DNA of 64,000 nt from DASTSN01 sp035760665 (GTDB taxonomy: Bacteria; Bacteroidota; Bacteroidia; Chitinophagales; Chitinophagaceae): contig DASTSN010000104.1 in the NCBI GenBank assembly GCA_035760665.1, positions 14,619-78,618 on the forward strand, in the 5' to 3' direction. This document shows, in pieces, positions 42,969 through 50,788 of the stretch (its first letter is position 1; each line of letters starts with the position of its first letter). The translations under genes and the position numbers were made by a program. The notes beneath the pieces are model-generated. The model was not told where the DNA came from, searched no databases, and was given only the letters and a program-made list of their open reading frames with translations.

Positions 42969-43055
42969 AAAACAGCAAGCAGGTTAAAATGAATTGATTT
43001 TAATTGCCTGCTAAAGGTACCAGATTCCATTTTTACGGTGAAGTAAAATACAAGA

Positions 43056-43076
43056 GCCGCTCGTTTACGGAGCGGC
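43056..43076 (-). terminator. Terminator after the OmpA-like lipoprotein gene
   Basis: GCCGCTC (43056-43062) pairs with GAGCGGC (43070-43076). A T-rich tract (TTGTATTTT) follows on the minus strand, 29 bases after the stop codon. Confidence 0.75.
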
Positions 43077-43104
43077 CCTGTAAAAAATATAAACGGTGTG
43101 ATAA

Positions 43105-43974
43105 TTAGTTCTGCTTTGTTTCCAGCAGTTTGAAGAACTGATCCAGTTGCGGAAGGATTACAATTCTTGTTCTGCGGTTTGCTGCGCGGCCTTCTTTACT
43201 GTCGTTTGAAGCAACCGGCTGGTATTCGCTGCGTCCTGCAGCAGCCATTTTAGCCGGATCAAGACCGTACTGGTTTTGTAAAATACGTACAACAGCAGTC
43301 GCACGTTTTACACTCAGGTCCCAGTTATCAAGCAAATCGCCATGGCGATAGGGTACATTGTCTGTATGTCCTTCTACCATGAACTCGATATCGGGCTGAT
43401 TTTTCAACACAGTTGCCACTTTGCCCAGCACTTCTTTTGCCTGGTTGGTTACTACGTAGCTGCCGCTGTTAAAGAGGAGTTTATCAGAAATGTCGATATA
43501 TACTACACCTTTATCCACTTTGATGTTGATGTCCTGGTCATCCAGGTTACCGATAGCGCCTTTCAGGTTCATCACCAGCGCCATATTCAGCGAATCTTTA
43601 CGGGCCATGGATTGTTGCAGTGTTTGGATATAGGCATCTTTAGCGCCAATATTTTCCAGCGATTTTTTGATGCTTTCAGCCTGTTGTGAAGAAATTACAG
43701 ACAGATCCTGCAGTTGTTTTAAAGCCTGGGTATTGTTTTCTTTTAAAAATGCAATTTGATTTTTCAGGTTGTCAATGTCGTTCTGCAGGCCTTGGTTTTT
43801 TCTTTCGGCTTCCGCTTTCCCGTCATTACAATTACTCAGGTCACTTTGCAGTTGTGTGTACTTTGTGTTCAGGTCATTGTATTTTGCCTGTTCAGCCTTA
43901 AATTTTTTGGTGCTCACACAGGAAAATAAAACCAGTGAGCATGCAGCAATCATTGCAGTAAATTTAAACTTCAT
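43105..43974 (-). CDS. OmpA/Pal-like peptidoglycan-binding lipoprotein
   Basis: A 289-residue lipoprotein (MKFKFTAMIAACSLVLFSC, lipidated Cys19). A long coiled coil spans about residues 25-120. The OmpA domain at the C-terminus has 'IDISDKLLFNSGSYVVTNQAKEVLGKVATVL' and 'FMVEGHTDNVPYRHGDLLDNWDLSVKRATAVVRIL', then 'AAGRSEYQPVASNDSKEGRAANRRTRIVI', with the Asp and Arg that bind diaminopimelate. I start at ATG 43974; 17 more codons are possible but not signal-like. Role: tether between the outer membrane and the cell wall. A TAnnTTTG promoter element lies 70 bases upstream. Confidence 0.93.
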   Translation of the reverse strand: MKFKFTAMIAACSLVLFSCVSTKKFKAEQAKYNDLNTKYTQLQSDLSNCNDGKAEAERKNQGLQNDIDNLKNQIAFLKENNTQALKQLQDLSVISSQQAESIKKSLENIGAKDAYIQTLQQSMARKDSLNMALVMNLKGAIGNLDDQDINIKVDKGVVYIDISDKLLFNSGSYVVTNQAKEVLGKVATVLKNQPDIEFMVEGHTDNVPYRHGDLLDNWDLSVKRATAVVRILQNQYGLDPAKMAAAGRSEYQPVASNDSKEGRAANRRTRIVILPQLDQFFKLLETKQN

Positions 43975-44335
43975 AACTTGGAGTTTTTTAATGAATAATA
44001 CCCTTCCTCTTCGCTTGGACAGCAACCATGTTAAACAAGGTTTGCAAAGTTAATCCAAACTTGCCCAATTTTAAGCTATCCTGTCTAAAACACTGTTAAT
44101 TACCCAAAGACATGCCAAATATTTAACAGGATAGGACAAATTTTAAGAATTATTGATGTTTAACGGCAACGAATGGTTGAAAATTATTATTTGTTTTGGC
44201 TAACATAGATTGCTTTGTAAAAAGATTTATTAATGATTCAAAGCGGACTCATAGATAATAGAAAATTGGAAAAATGGTAAAAAATTTATCCGGCAGTTTT
44301 TTACTTGTAACATTGCCGTGCTTATGAATTGAATT
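43975..44335. other. Divergent promoter region between OmpA-like and GH25 genes
   Basis: No gene is seen in this 361-base AT-rich stretch. It holds the OmpA-side -7 element at 44045-44052. It also holds an inverted pair TATCCTGT (44077-44084) and ACAGGATA (44126-44133) 41 bases apart, which might be a looping operator or chance. No clear promoter for the GH25 gene was found apart from TAACATTG near 44308. Confidence 0.5.
44045..44052 (-). promoter_or_regulatory. -7 element for the OmpA-like lipoprotein gene
   Basis: On the minus strand the octamer TAACTTTG fits TAnnTTTG exactly and lies 70 bases before the ATG at 43974. A TTG about 13 bases upstream is too close for a normal -33, so only the -7 is well supported. 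Confidence 0.5.
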
Positions 44336-45106
44336 ATGGCTGCGAGAAAAATCTTTATACGGAAACGAAGCTTTGAACTGGTGGCGCTACTCTTTTTTGT
44401 GCTGCTGGTTAGTTGCCTAACATACTGGTGGTTTACTTACCGTCGTGCAAGAATGGTGAAATATCCCGCATTTGGTATCGAAATTCCGGAAGTTTACCCG
44501 ATTCATGGAATTGATGTGTCAAAGTATCAGCAACTGATTGCATGGGATGCTGTAAAAGCCATGCAGGTAAAAAAAGTGAAACTTGGCTTTGCCTTTATCA
44601 AAGCCACCGAAGGAATTGGGAATATGGACAGCCAGTTTCGTCGCAACTGGGTCAAATCAAAACAGGCAGGTATTGTTCGCGGGGCGTATCATTTTTTTCT
44701 CGCCACCAAAGATGGGCGGTTGCAGGCCGAGAATTTTATTCGTGCAGTGAAGCTGGAAACCGGCGACTTGCCGCCCGTACTGGATATTGAGCAAACCTAT
44801 GGTGTTCCTGTTGCTACGGTGCAAAATGAAGTGAAGGAGTGGTTACAGATTGTAGAAGAGTACTACGGTGTGAAGCCCATTATTTACACCAATGTTGATT
44901 TTTATAATCGTAACCTCGGCCATGCTTTTGATGAGTATCCTTTATGGGTTGCCCACTATTACCAGCCCGATCAGCCAAGAATCAAGCGCGACTGGGCATT
45001 TTGGCAACACAGCGAAGAAGGAAGAGTGAATGGTATTGCAAACAAGGTGGATTTTAATGTTTTTGCCGGCGATTCCCTGGAGTTCAAAAATATGCTGGTG
45101 CAATGA
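44336..45106 (+). CDS. Glycoside hydrolase family 25 (lysozyme/muramidase)
   Basis: A 256-residue protein with a single N-terminal membrane helix (about residues 13-35) and a GH25 barrel outside. The core is 'IHGIDVSKYQQLIAWDAV', 'GFAFIKATEGIGNMDSQFRRNWVKSKQAGIVRGAYHFFLA' and 'PPVLDIEQTYG', the last with the acidic DxE pair used in catalysis. 'ANKVDFNVFAGDSLEF' closes the barrel. It cleaves the MurNAc-GlcNAc bond. It may take part in wall remodelling or in attacking other bacteria. It is followed closely by two small membrane protein genes on the same strand. Confidence 0.93.
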   Translation: MAARKIFIRKRSFELVALLFFVLLVSCLTYWWFTYRRARMVKYPAFGIEIPEVYPIHGIDVSKYQQLIAWDAVKAMQVKKVKLGFAFIKATEGIGNMDSQFRRNWVKSKQAGIVRGAYHFFLATKDGRLQAENFIRAVKLETGDLPPVLDIEQTYGVPVATVQNEVKEWLQIVEEYYGVKPIIYTNVDFYNRNLGHAFDEYPLWVAHYYQPDQPRIKRDWAFWQHSEEGRVNGIANKVDFNVFAGDSLEFKNMLVQ

Positions 45107-45174
45107 ACTTACTGGCGTTGATTTTGTAAAACAGAATGCTGTAACTTAACGAGCATCCATTAACAACATTTTCC

Positions 45175-45402
45175 ATGGAACGAGGTTTTGATCCGGAAGT
45201 AGTCAGGTATTTTAAAAAAATCATGTCCTCTTTCTTCCTGGGCTTACTTTGGATGCTGACCAATGTAACCGCCGGCCTCTATTTTGGACTGGCTTATCTG
45301 CAGCACGGGAAATGGAATTTAGCAAACCTGTTTTATTATTTTTTTGCAGTCATCAGCCTGTCTGCCCTGATCTGGTATTATTACCGCACCTGGAAGAAGT
45401 AA
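45175..45402 (+). CDS. Small membrane protein of unknown function
   Basis: A 75-residue protein with two hydrophobic helices (about residues 18-40 and 50-68). It begins MERGFDPEVVRYFKKIMSSFFLGLLWMLTNVTAG and ends in a short basic tail. Similar small two-helix proteins are common in Bacteroidota but have no known function. It follows the GH25 gene by 68 bases and may share its transcript. Confidence 0.65.
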   Translation: MERGFDPEVVRYFKKIMSSFFLGLLWMLTNVTAGLYFGLAYLQHGKWNLANLFYYFFAVISLSALIWYYYRTWKK

Positions 45403-45472
45403 CTTTTCTGACGCCTGTACGTTTGCAATAAAATGAATATATTACGAAAGTAATTTCAACAACGCTTATTGC

Positions 45473-45886
45473 ATGCAGCTAAAAAGAATCAGCCTGTGGT
45501 GTTTAATAACCGGAACACTCATTATCTGGACGATAAAATTTATCATCCGGCCTTTTCATTTATATGATCATTCTTTTCAACTGCTGCTGGGCGTAGCGCC
45601 TAATTTGCTGGGGGCTTTTCTTATACCATTTGGCGCCTGCTGGTTTTCTTCAAAAGAAAAGATCCGGTTTTCAAAGTTTTTTCGTGTTACGTCGCTGACA
45701 GATCTCCGCTTGCTATGCCTGGTGGGCTTTGTATTGCTGGTGATCAATGAATACCTGCAGCTGATACCAGTATTTCACCGCACGTTTGATTATTTGGATA
45801 TATTGTTTTCTGCTGTTGGTTTAACAGTCTCGTATATTGTATTTGGTAAATTACTCAGCCGGAAAGTGGTGAAATTCGAACAGTGA
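45473..45886 (+). CDS. Membrane protein of unknown function
   Basis: A 137-residue protein with four predicted hydrophobic helices (for example 'CLITGTLIIWTIKFII', 'LLGVAPNLLGAFLIPFGACWF', 'LLCLVGFVLLVINEYLQL' and 'DILFSAVGLTVSYIVFGKLL'). The helix pattern is like VanZ-like proteins, but the family is not certain. It ends two bases before the convergent NTF2-like gene. Confidence 0.65.
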   Translation: MQLKRISLWCLITGTLIIWTIKFIIRPFHLYDHSFQLLLGVAPNLLGAFLIPFGACWFSSKEKIRFSKFFRVTSLTDLRLLCLVGFVLLVINEYLQLIPVFHRTFDYLDILFSAVGLTVSYIVFGKLLSRKVVKFEQ

Positions 45887-45888
45887 AT

Positions 45889-46311
45889 TCAGCTGCTGTG
45901 ATCAGCTACAATCAGCCATTGACCGTCAATTTTTTTTAGCAATAAATCATAATGACCGGTCAGGTCTCCAACAGTGCGTTGTAAATTCCATTTGCCTACA
46001 ACATAATAGTATTTATCTGATATTCGTTTGATGTATAAAATGTCAAACGACAATTTTCCCATCATGGTTGTATCGGGGTATCCTCGTTTATAATTTTCCA
46101 GCGCATTTTTCCAGCCACGCGATACGCCATTTTTACCGATGAACAGTAAAGAGTCGCTTTGCCAGTAACTTTTCATAAAACCGTCAATATCACCGGCATT
46201 CCAGGTTTCTGTTTGTGTGTGCAGCAAGGCCAGGATTTCTGTTTCATCTTTCGACTGTCCCAGGCAGGAAACAGCAGCAAAACACAGGTAAAAAGATAGC
46301 AGCAGTTTCAT
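45889..46311 (-). CDS. Exported NTF2/SnoaL-like (DUF4440-type) protein
   Basis: A 140-residue protein with signal peptide MKLLLSFYLCFAAVSCLGQ (start ATG 46311; a longer frame upstream adds non-signal residues). The domain 'ETEILALLHTQTETWNAGDIDGFMKSYWQSDSLLFIG' and the closing 'YDLLLKKIDGQWLIVADHSS' are typical of the DUF4440 branch of the NTF2-like fold. Such proteins bind or modify small ligands; no catalytic residue is evident. A Cys before the cleavage region may make it a lipoprotein. It follows the merC gene on the same strand. Confidence 0.8.
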   Translation of the reverse strand: MKLLLSFYLCFAAVSCLGQSKDETEILALLHTQTETWNAGDIDGFMKSYWQSDSLLFIGKNGVSRGWKNALENYKRGYPDTTMMGKLSFDILYIKRISDKYYYVVGKWNLQRTVGDLTGHYDLLLKKIDGQWLIVADHSS

Positions 46312-46374
46312 GAGATTTGTTTTCCTTTTTTGAATTATTACCATAATGAAGCAGCAGGCTATAACCAACGGTCA

Positions 46375-46767
46375 TCAATGATCGCAATCATCTGCGTGAC
46401 AATGATTCGCCAGCCGGCAATACCGGTAATTTAAGAAATGTGCCGATACAATGAACACAACGGCAGGAAATAAAAGCCAGGTTTCGTACCGGACATAAAA
46501 CTCTTTCAACACCAGGCAAATAAAACCAAGGCTGAAAACTACCAGCGGGAACGACCTGTGATGATGCCGGCGGAAGCCATGGTACAAAGAATAGCTGCCA
46601 ATGCCAAAAGCCGCAGAAATCATCAATGCTTCGAACATTTTATTGTTTATAACGTTCATCCCGAAAAGCGGCAGCGATGAAAGAAATAAGGGTAACACTG
46701 CACAATGAATGGCACAGGCGACAGAAGCAGCAATGCCCACAGCGTCCCAGTTTATTTTTGATTTCAT
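46375..46767 (-). CDS. MerC domain-containing membrane protein
   Basis: A 130-residue protein with four hydrophobic helices. The N-terminal helix holds 'AASVACAIHCAVLPLFLSSLPLFG', the paired Cys and the 'HC...P' of MerC proteins, a family first known from mercury uptake. Chromosomal versions in Bacteroidota are often Fur or Zur regulated and may move zinc or other metals. I prefer ATG 46767. The ATG at 46794 would place the start five bases from the palindrome at 46799-46821. It is divergent from the SCO gene. A His-rich C-terminus (NHCHADDCDH) suits metal binding. Confidence 0.87.
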   Translation of the reverse strand: MKSKINWDAVGIAASVACAIHCAVLPLFLSSLPLFGMNVINNKMFEALMISAAFGIGSYSLYHGFRRHHHRSFPLVVFSLGFICLVLKEFYVRYETWLLFPAVVFIVSAHFLNYRYCRLANHCHADDCDH

Positions 46768-46798
46768 AGCAATTACAAAACTAAAGTGCTGCATCTGA

Positions 46799-46821
46799 GT
46801 TGCAAAATATATTTTTGCAAC
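46799..46821. promoter_or_regulatory. Palindromic operator between merC and sco, Fur-family type
   Basis: Perfect nine-base arms GTTGCAAAA (46799-46807) and TTTTGCAAC (46813-46821) flank TATAT. The size, AT-rich centre and TGCAA half-sites resemble boxes bound by Fur-family regulators. A Fur/Zur-type gene lies 730 bases away in the same cluster. The site covers the expected merC promoter. Confidence 0.6.
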
Positions 46822-46854
46822 AGAGCCTGATTAGTATCGTAAGCATTGCCGGGC

Positions 46855-46862
46855 TAACTTTG
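46855..46862 (+). promoter_or_regulatory. -7 element for the SCO gene
   Basis: TAACTTTG fits TAnnTTTG and lies 17 bases before the ATG at 46880. No -33 TTTG is found at normal spacing. Being just downstream of the palindrome, it may be co-controlled with merC. Confidence 0.5.
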
Positions 46863-46879
46863 TGCAACAAAAGTTTATA

Positions 46880-47488
46880 ATGAAGAGAAAGGTCATTTTT
46901 TATATTGCATTTTTTTCCGTACTTGTAGCAGCTTTTTTGATTGTACTGGTAAAAATGATACCGGGTTTTACTACCCCGCAGTTTCCGCCCATTAGTAATG
47001 TGCAACCATTTGTCTTTACCGACCAGGATGGCAAGCCGTTTACCAATAAAGATGTGGCAGGAAAAGTATACGTGGCGGAATATTTTTTTACAACCTGTAA
47101 AGGAATATGCCCAAAGCTGAATACGAATATGCGACAGGTATACGAACGGTTTAAGAACGAGCCCGATTTTATGATTCTGTCGCATACCTGCGACCCGGAA
47201 ACAGATTCGGCGGCAAAGTTGAAGGCTTATGCCGACTCAATGGGCGTGTCTTCCAAAACCTGGGTGTTCCTGACAGGCCGGAAAGACAGTCTGTACAGGC
47301 AGGCAAGGCTTAGTTACCAGATCGATGATCCGAAGAACAACCTGAAAAGCATCGACGATGATTTTTTACACACACAGTTTTTTGCGCTGGTAGATAAAAA
47401 AGGGCAGGTACGAAAAATTGTGGATGGATTAAAACCAAGCGAAGTGAAGGATATGATAAAATCAATTGATGTCTTGTTAAAAGAATAA
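46880..47488 (+). CDS. SCO1/SenC family protein
   Basis: A 202-residue thioredoxin-fold protein anchored by one N-terminal helix (MKRKVIFYIAFFSVLVAAFLIVLV). The copper site is complete: 'FFTTCKGICPKLNTNM' supplies CxxxC and 'FLHTQFFALVDKKG' the His. SCO proteins deliver copper to the CuA centre of cytochrome oxidase or reduce its thiols; here the job could also be general redox. I start at ATG 46880; an in-frame GTG six codons upstream overlaps the -7 element. It is divergent from merC and precedes the Fur-family gene, so it belongs to a metal-linked group. Confidence 0.92.
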   Translation: MKRKVIFYIAFFSVLVAAFLIVLVKMIPGFTTPQFPPISNVQPFVFTDQDGKPFTNKDVAGKVYVAEYFFTTCKGICPKLNTNMRQVYERFKNEPDFMILSHTCDPETDSAAKLKAYADSMGVSSKTWVFLTGRKDSLYRQARLSYQIDDPKNNLKSIDDDFLHTQFFALVDKKGQVRKIVDGLKPSEVKDMIKSIDVLLKE

Positions 47489-47551
47489 TCAAAAAACTTA
47501 TCCGGACTTCTGAATAAAAACGAGAAACTTACCTTTTAACACTTAATAATT

Positions 47552-47971
47552 ATGGAAACACAGGTTGAAGACATCCTTCGACGAAACCATTTGAGCGTCA
47601 CGGATAGCCGAAAAAAAATCCTTCATTTATTCATGAATCATCCCGGGGCCCTGGCGCACGGTGACATTGAAAAAAAAGCAGGCGAAAAATTTGACAGGGT
47701 AACCGTTTACAGAACTCTCCAAACCTTTGTTGAAAAAGGAATCATTCACACCATTCCTACTGCCGACAATTCCGTCAGGTATGCACTGTGTAAGGATAAC
47801 TGCACAGAGGGGCATCACCACGACAATCACGTACACTTTTCCTGCAGGCAATGCGGTAAAACTGTTTGCCTGGCAGACGTGACAGTGCCCGAAGTAAAAC
47901 TTCCGAAGGGTTACGAACCTGAAACCGTGGAAGTGATTGTAACAGGCATCTGCAAGGACTGTAAAAATTAA
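47552..47971 (+). CDS. Fur family transcriptional regulator (Zur-like)
   Basis: A 139-residue regulator. The winged helix 'LSVTDSRKKILHLFMNHPGALAHGDIEKKAGEKFDRVTVYRTLQTFVEKGIIHTI' is followed by the metal-binding part 'NCTEGHHHDNHVHFSCRQCGKTVCL' and a final 'ICKDCKN'. The two CxxC pairs form a structural zinc site, and the His cluster suits a sensor of zinc or iron. In Bacteroidota such small, His-rich members next to MerC are often read as Zur. It is read after the SCO gene with a 63-base gap. It is the natural candidate to bind the palindrome at 46799-46821. Confidence 0.9.
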   Translation: METQVEDILRRNHLSVTDSRKKILHLFMNHPGALAHGDIEKKAGEKFDRVTVYRTLQTFVEKGIIHTIPTADNSVRYALCKDNCTEGHHHDNHVHFSCRQCGKTVCLADVTVPEVKLPKGYEPETVEVIVTGICKDCKN

Positions 47972-48031
47972 AGCACTTTCTTTTGGACTTTGTAAAACCA
48001 GCATAGGCTGGTATCAGCGATGCTATTTCTA

Positions 48032-48061
48032 AAAAAAAGCCCTGATGTAGAAACATCGGGA
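48032..48061 (-). terminator. Minus-strand terminator beyond the M3 peptidase gene
   Basis: CCCTGATGT (48041-48049) pairs with ACATCGGGG-like bases (48053-48061) with one mismatch, and eight T follow on the minus strand (48032-48039). It is 140 bases after the peptidase stop, so the transcript has a long 3' tail or another start lies between. Confidence 0.7.
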
Positions 48062-48204
48062 CTTAGGTTAAGGCTCTGATTAGTAGCTATTTTATAATAA
48101 AGTAGAAGAATTGGCTAATAAATAAGATCAAATTCTCATTCAAAAGTAGTATGCTACATTGATATTTCCGAAAAATAGCTGTACAACTTTTGTGGTATCC
48201 AATA

Positions 48205-49932
48205 TTACTTCTTTATTAATTGATCTAACTCGTTGTTTACAAATTCCATAAGACTTTTGATGTGTTCGGGCGACAAATCAAAACGAAGTCCTGCTGCACT
48301 AAATAGTTCCGGAAGTGTTTTTGTACCGCCAAGGCGTAATGCATTGGTATAGTTTTGCAAAGCCTGCCCGGCATTTTCCCTAAACTGCTTCCATAAACCA
48401 ATGGCGCCTATTTGTGCAATTCCGTATTCGATGTAATAAAAGGGCACTTCGAAAAGATGCAGCTGCCGCTGCCAGCCGTATTTCCTGTATTCATCGAGCC
48501 CGCTGAAATCAATGACAGCAGAAGAAAATTCTTGCTGAATTTCCATCCATTTCTGTATGCGCTCATCAGGGCTGTGTGCAGGATGTTCGTACACCCAGTG
48601 TTGGAATTTATCAATAATAGCAATCCACGGGAAAATGGTAATCACCCTTTCAAGTTGGTGAATTTTTGCCCGGTTCATATCGGCAGCATTCTCAAAAAAT
48701 ACATTCCAATGGTCCATCGTAAATAACTCCATCGACATACTGGCCACTTCTGCAATTTCCATCGGGTAATCTTTAAAGCCGTTCAGCTCCAGGTCGTGTA
48801 CCAGAAAAGAATGAATGGCGTGCCCACCTTCGTGCAGCATAGTGGTTACATCGCTCATCTGACCGGCTGCATTCATGAAGATAAATGGTGCACCACTTTC
48901 TGCTAATGGGCAGTTGTAGCCGCCCGGAGCCTTTCCTTTCCTGCTTTCCAGGTCCAGGTGCCCGATCGTTTTCATTTTTTTAAGACAGTCGCCAAAGAAA
49001 GGATCAAGGGCGGTAAAACAACGGATTGATTTTTCAATCAGTTCCTCACCTGTCTGGAACGGGCGCAGCGGTTGCACACCTTCCGGTTCTGCTTCTGTAT
49101 CCCATGGGCGAAGGGTTTCCAGTCCCAGTTTTTCTTTTTTATACTGGTAAATTTTATCGGTTAGAGGAACAATGTGTGTTTTTACAGCCTGGTGAAAACT
49201 GAAACAGTCTTCTTTGCTGTAATCAAACCGGCCCAGTTCTACAAATTTGAAATCGCGGTAGTTGGCAAAGCCGGCGTTCAGGGCTACCTGGTGGCGTTTC
49301 GTAACCAGTTTCGTGTAGAGTTCGTTGAGTTGCTCTTTGTCCTGCAGCCTTCGTTCATTTACTTTCCGGTACACTTCTTCACGCAGTTGGCGGTTGTGGC
49401 TTTCCAGAAATTTCATGGCCTGCGGTAAGGTATATTCATTGTCATTTACCGTGATGGTCATTTTACCGGAGATCACGCCAAACTGTTGCGCCAGCACATT
49501 CAATTCTGCCTGCAGTGGTACATTTTCTTCTCGAAAGAGATCAATGTTCTTTTTAACGTTTCGCAGGTAGGTAAAATACTTTTTCTCATCGAGCTCAGCG
49601 GCAAATGGGCAACTCAGCAGTTTCTTATTCAGTTTATCAGAAACGTGCTGGATGTGTGGCTGTATCTCCATCATAAAATAGGTAAAGGCCTCTTCCAGCT
49701 GTTTGTTTTCTGTATCACAGGTCATTTTGATTTGCCGCCAGCAGGCGTCTTCACTGATCACGGCTTCTATTTCGCTGGCGTCCTTCAGCCATTGTTCCAG
49801 GTCTTCTTTTGATCGAATGTCACGTTCCAGCAGGTTGATAAAGTACGGTTCCAGCGAAGCCCAGTCTTTTACGGTGAAATGTTGGGCAACAAAATGACGC
49901 GGCAACTTCTGAATATCTGCGCTATAGTTCAT
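48205..49932 (-). CDS. M3 family oligoendopeptidase (PepF-like)
   Basis: A cytoplasmic zinc metallopeptidase of 575 residues. The active site is 'TTMLHEGGHAIHSFLVHDLELNGFKDYPMEIAEVASMSMEL', that is HExxH with the distal Glu. 'FAALDPFFGDCLKKM' type helices and 'VPFYYIEYGIAQIGAIGLWKQF' are typical of the PepF group. There is no signal peptide, so it digests short peptides inside the cell. It appears to be a single-gene unit. Confidence 0.94.
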   Translation of the reverse strand: MNYSADIQKLPRHFVAQHFTVKDWASLEPYFINLLERDIRSKEDLEQWLKDASEIEAVISEDACWRQIKMTCDTENKQLEEAFTYFMMEIQPHIQHVSDKLNKKLLSCPFAAELDEKKYFTYLRNVKKNIDLFREENVPLQAELNVLAQQFGVISGKMTITVNDNEYTLPQAMKFLESHNRQLREEVYRKVNERRLQDKEQLNELYTKLVTKRHQVALNAGFANYRDFKFVELGRFDYSKEDCFSFHQAVKTHIVPLTDKIYQYKKEKLGLETLRPWDTEAEPEGVQPLRPFQTGEELIEKSIRCFTALDPFFGDCLKKMKTIGHLDLESRKGKAPGGYNCPLAESGAPFIFMNAAGQMSDVTTMLHEGGHAIHSFLVHDLELNGFKDYPMEIAEVASMSMELFTMDHWNVFFENAADMNRAKIHQLERVITIFPWIAIIDKFQHWVYEHPAHSPDERIQKWMEIQQEFSSAVIDFSGLDEYRKYGWQRQLHLFEVPFYYIEYGIAQIGAIGLWKQFRENAGQALQNYTNALRLGGTKTLPELFSAAGLRFDLSPEHIKSLMEFVNNELDQLIKK

Positions 49933-50016
49933 GAAAAAAATTTTAATAGCAGCAATACTTCGTTTACGATAAATGACTTCAGCTATTTATCTATCCTTAA
50001 CCCGAAAGTATTGTTG

Positions 50017-50616
50017 TCAGGATTTTTTCTTTTTTGCAGGTTTTGCGGTTTTCTCCTCCCCGGTTTCTTCTTTTTTTGTCCGGGTTGTAGTTTTTTTCTT
50101 TTTAGGCTCTTCTGCAGCTGTTTCTGCATCATCAACTATTTTGGCAGCTGCTTTTTTAGCCGTCTTTTTAGGTTTTTCTTCTGTTGCAGGTTCTTGTGGG
50201 GCTTCCTGAACTTCATCTGGTTCTGCTGGTGGTTCGCTCAGTTTTATTTCGATATTATTTTTTTTGAGCACGTCAAACCATTTTACCATTTTTTTCAAGT
50301 CGCTATTGTAAACCCGTTCAAAATCCAGGTCGGGATACACAGTTTCAAAATACTGTTTTACGGCATCGTTGTTTTTGCTGTCGGGCAGCTTACCACCTGT
50401 TTTGTCCATGGCATGAAAAATATCCACCAGGTTCACGTTTTCCCGTTTAGTATAGATTTCAATGCTTTCGAGATGCGAAAAATTATGTATACGGCTGGAG
50501 GCAAACCTTGTGGTTTTGTCTTCCAGTGAGCGGATAATGGCTCCGTCGCTTTTGCTGCTGATTAATTCAAATAGTCCCGGCAGGCCGGTTACGGCAATGA
50601 TTTTACTGTACTCCAT
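50017..50616 (-). CDS. DUF5606 domain protein with Lys/Ala/Glu-rich tail
   Basis: A 199-residue protein. The first 130 residues ('MEYSKIIAVTGLPGLFELISSKSDGAIIRSLEDKTTRFASSRIHNF', 'VDIFHAMDKTGGKLPD') match the DUF5606 family of Bacteroidota, of unknown function. The last about 70 residues are low complexity: Lys, Ala, Glu and Thr with many KKT and AKK triplets, like histone H1-type tails. That suggests an unfolded tail able to touch nucleic acid or the ribosome. It is divergent from the large outer-membrane protein gene. Confidence 0.87.
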   Translation of the reverse strand: MEYSKIIAVTGLPGLFELISSKSDGAIIRSLEDKTTRFASSRIHNFSHLESIEIYTKRENVNLVDIFHAMDKTGGKLPDSKNNDAVKQYFETVYPDLDFERVYNSDLKKMVKWFDVLKKNNIEIKLSEPPAEPDEVQEAPQEPATEEKPKKTAKKAAAKIVDDAETAAEEPKKKKTTTRTKKEETGEEKTAKPAKKKKS

Positions 50617-50788
50617 AAATCGTTCAAATGTTTTTTACTGGCTGCAAGATAAACCGATTTCGGAAATGATGGTTTTTTACTGCTTCGGCATTTGATAAGG
50701 AATACGATACCATACGGGTAATTATTTTTTTATGCATTTAACGAAAGGTTATTTCTGTTTTGACGTCAAACTGGCTAGAAAAACATTT

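Noticed and set aside
44077..44133. TATCCTGT/ACAGGATA pair as an operator
   Set aside because: Eight-base arms 41 bases apart are weak evidence; recorded only in the intergenic description.
50761..50768. TGACGTCA palindrome before the large outer-membrane protein gene
   Set aside because: An eight-base palindrome is expected by chance at this scale, and no second copy or regulator is near.
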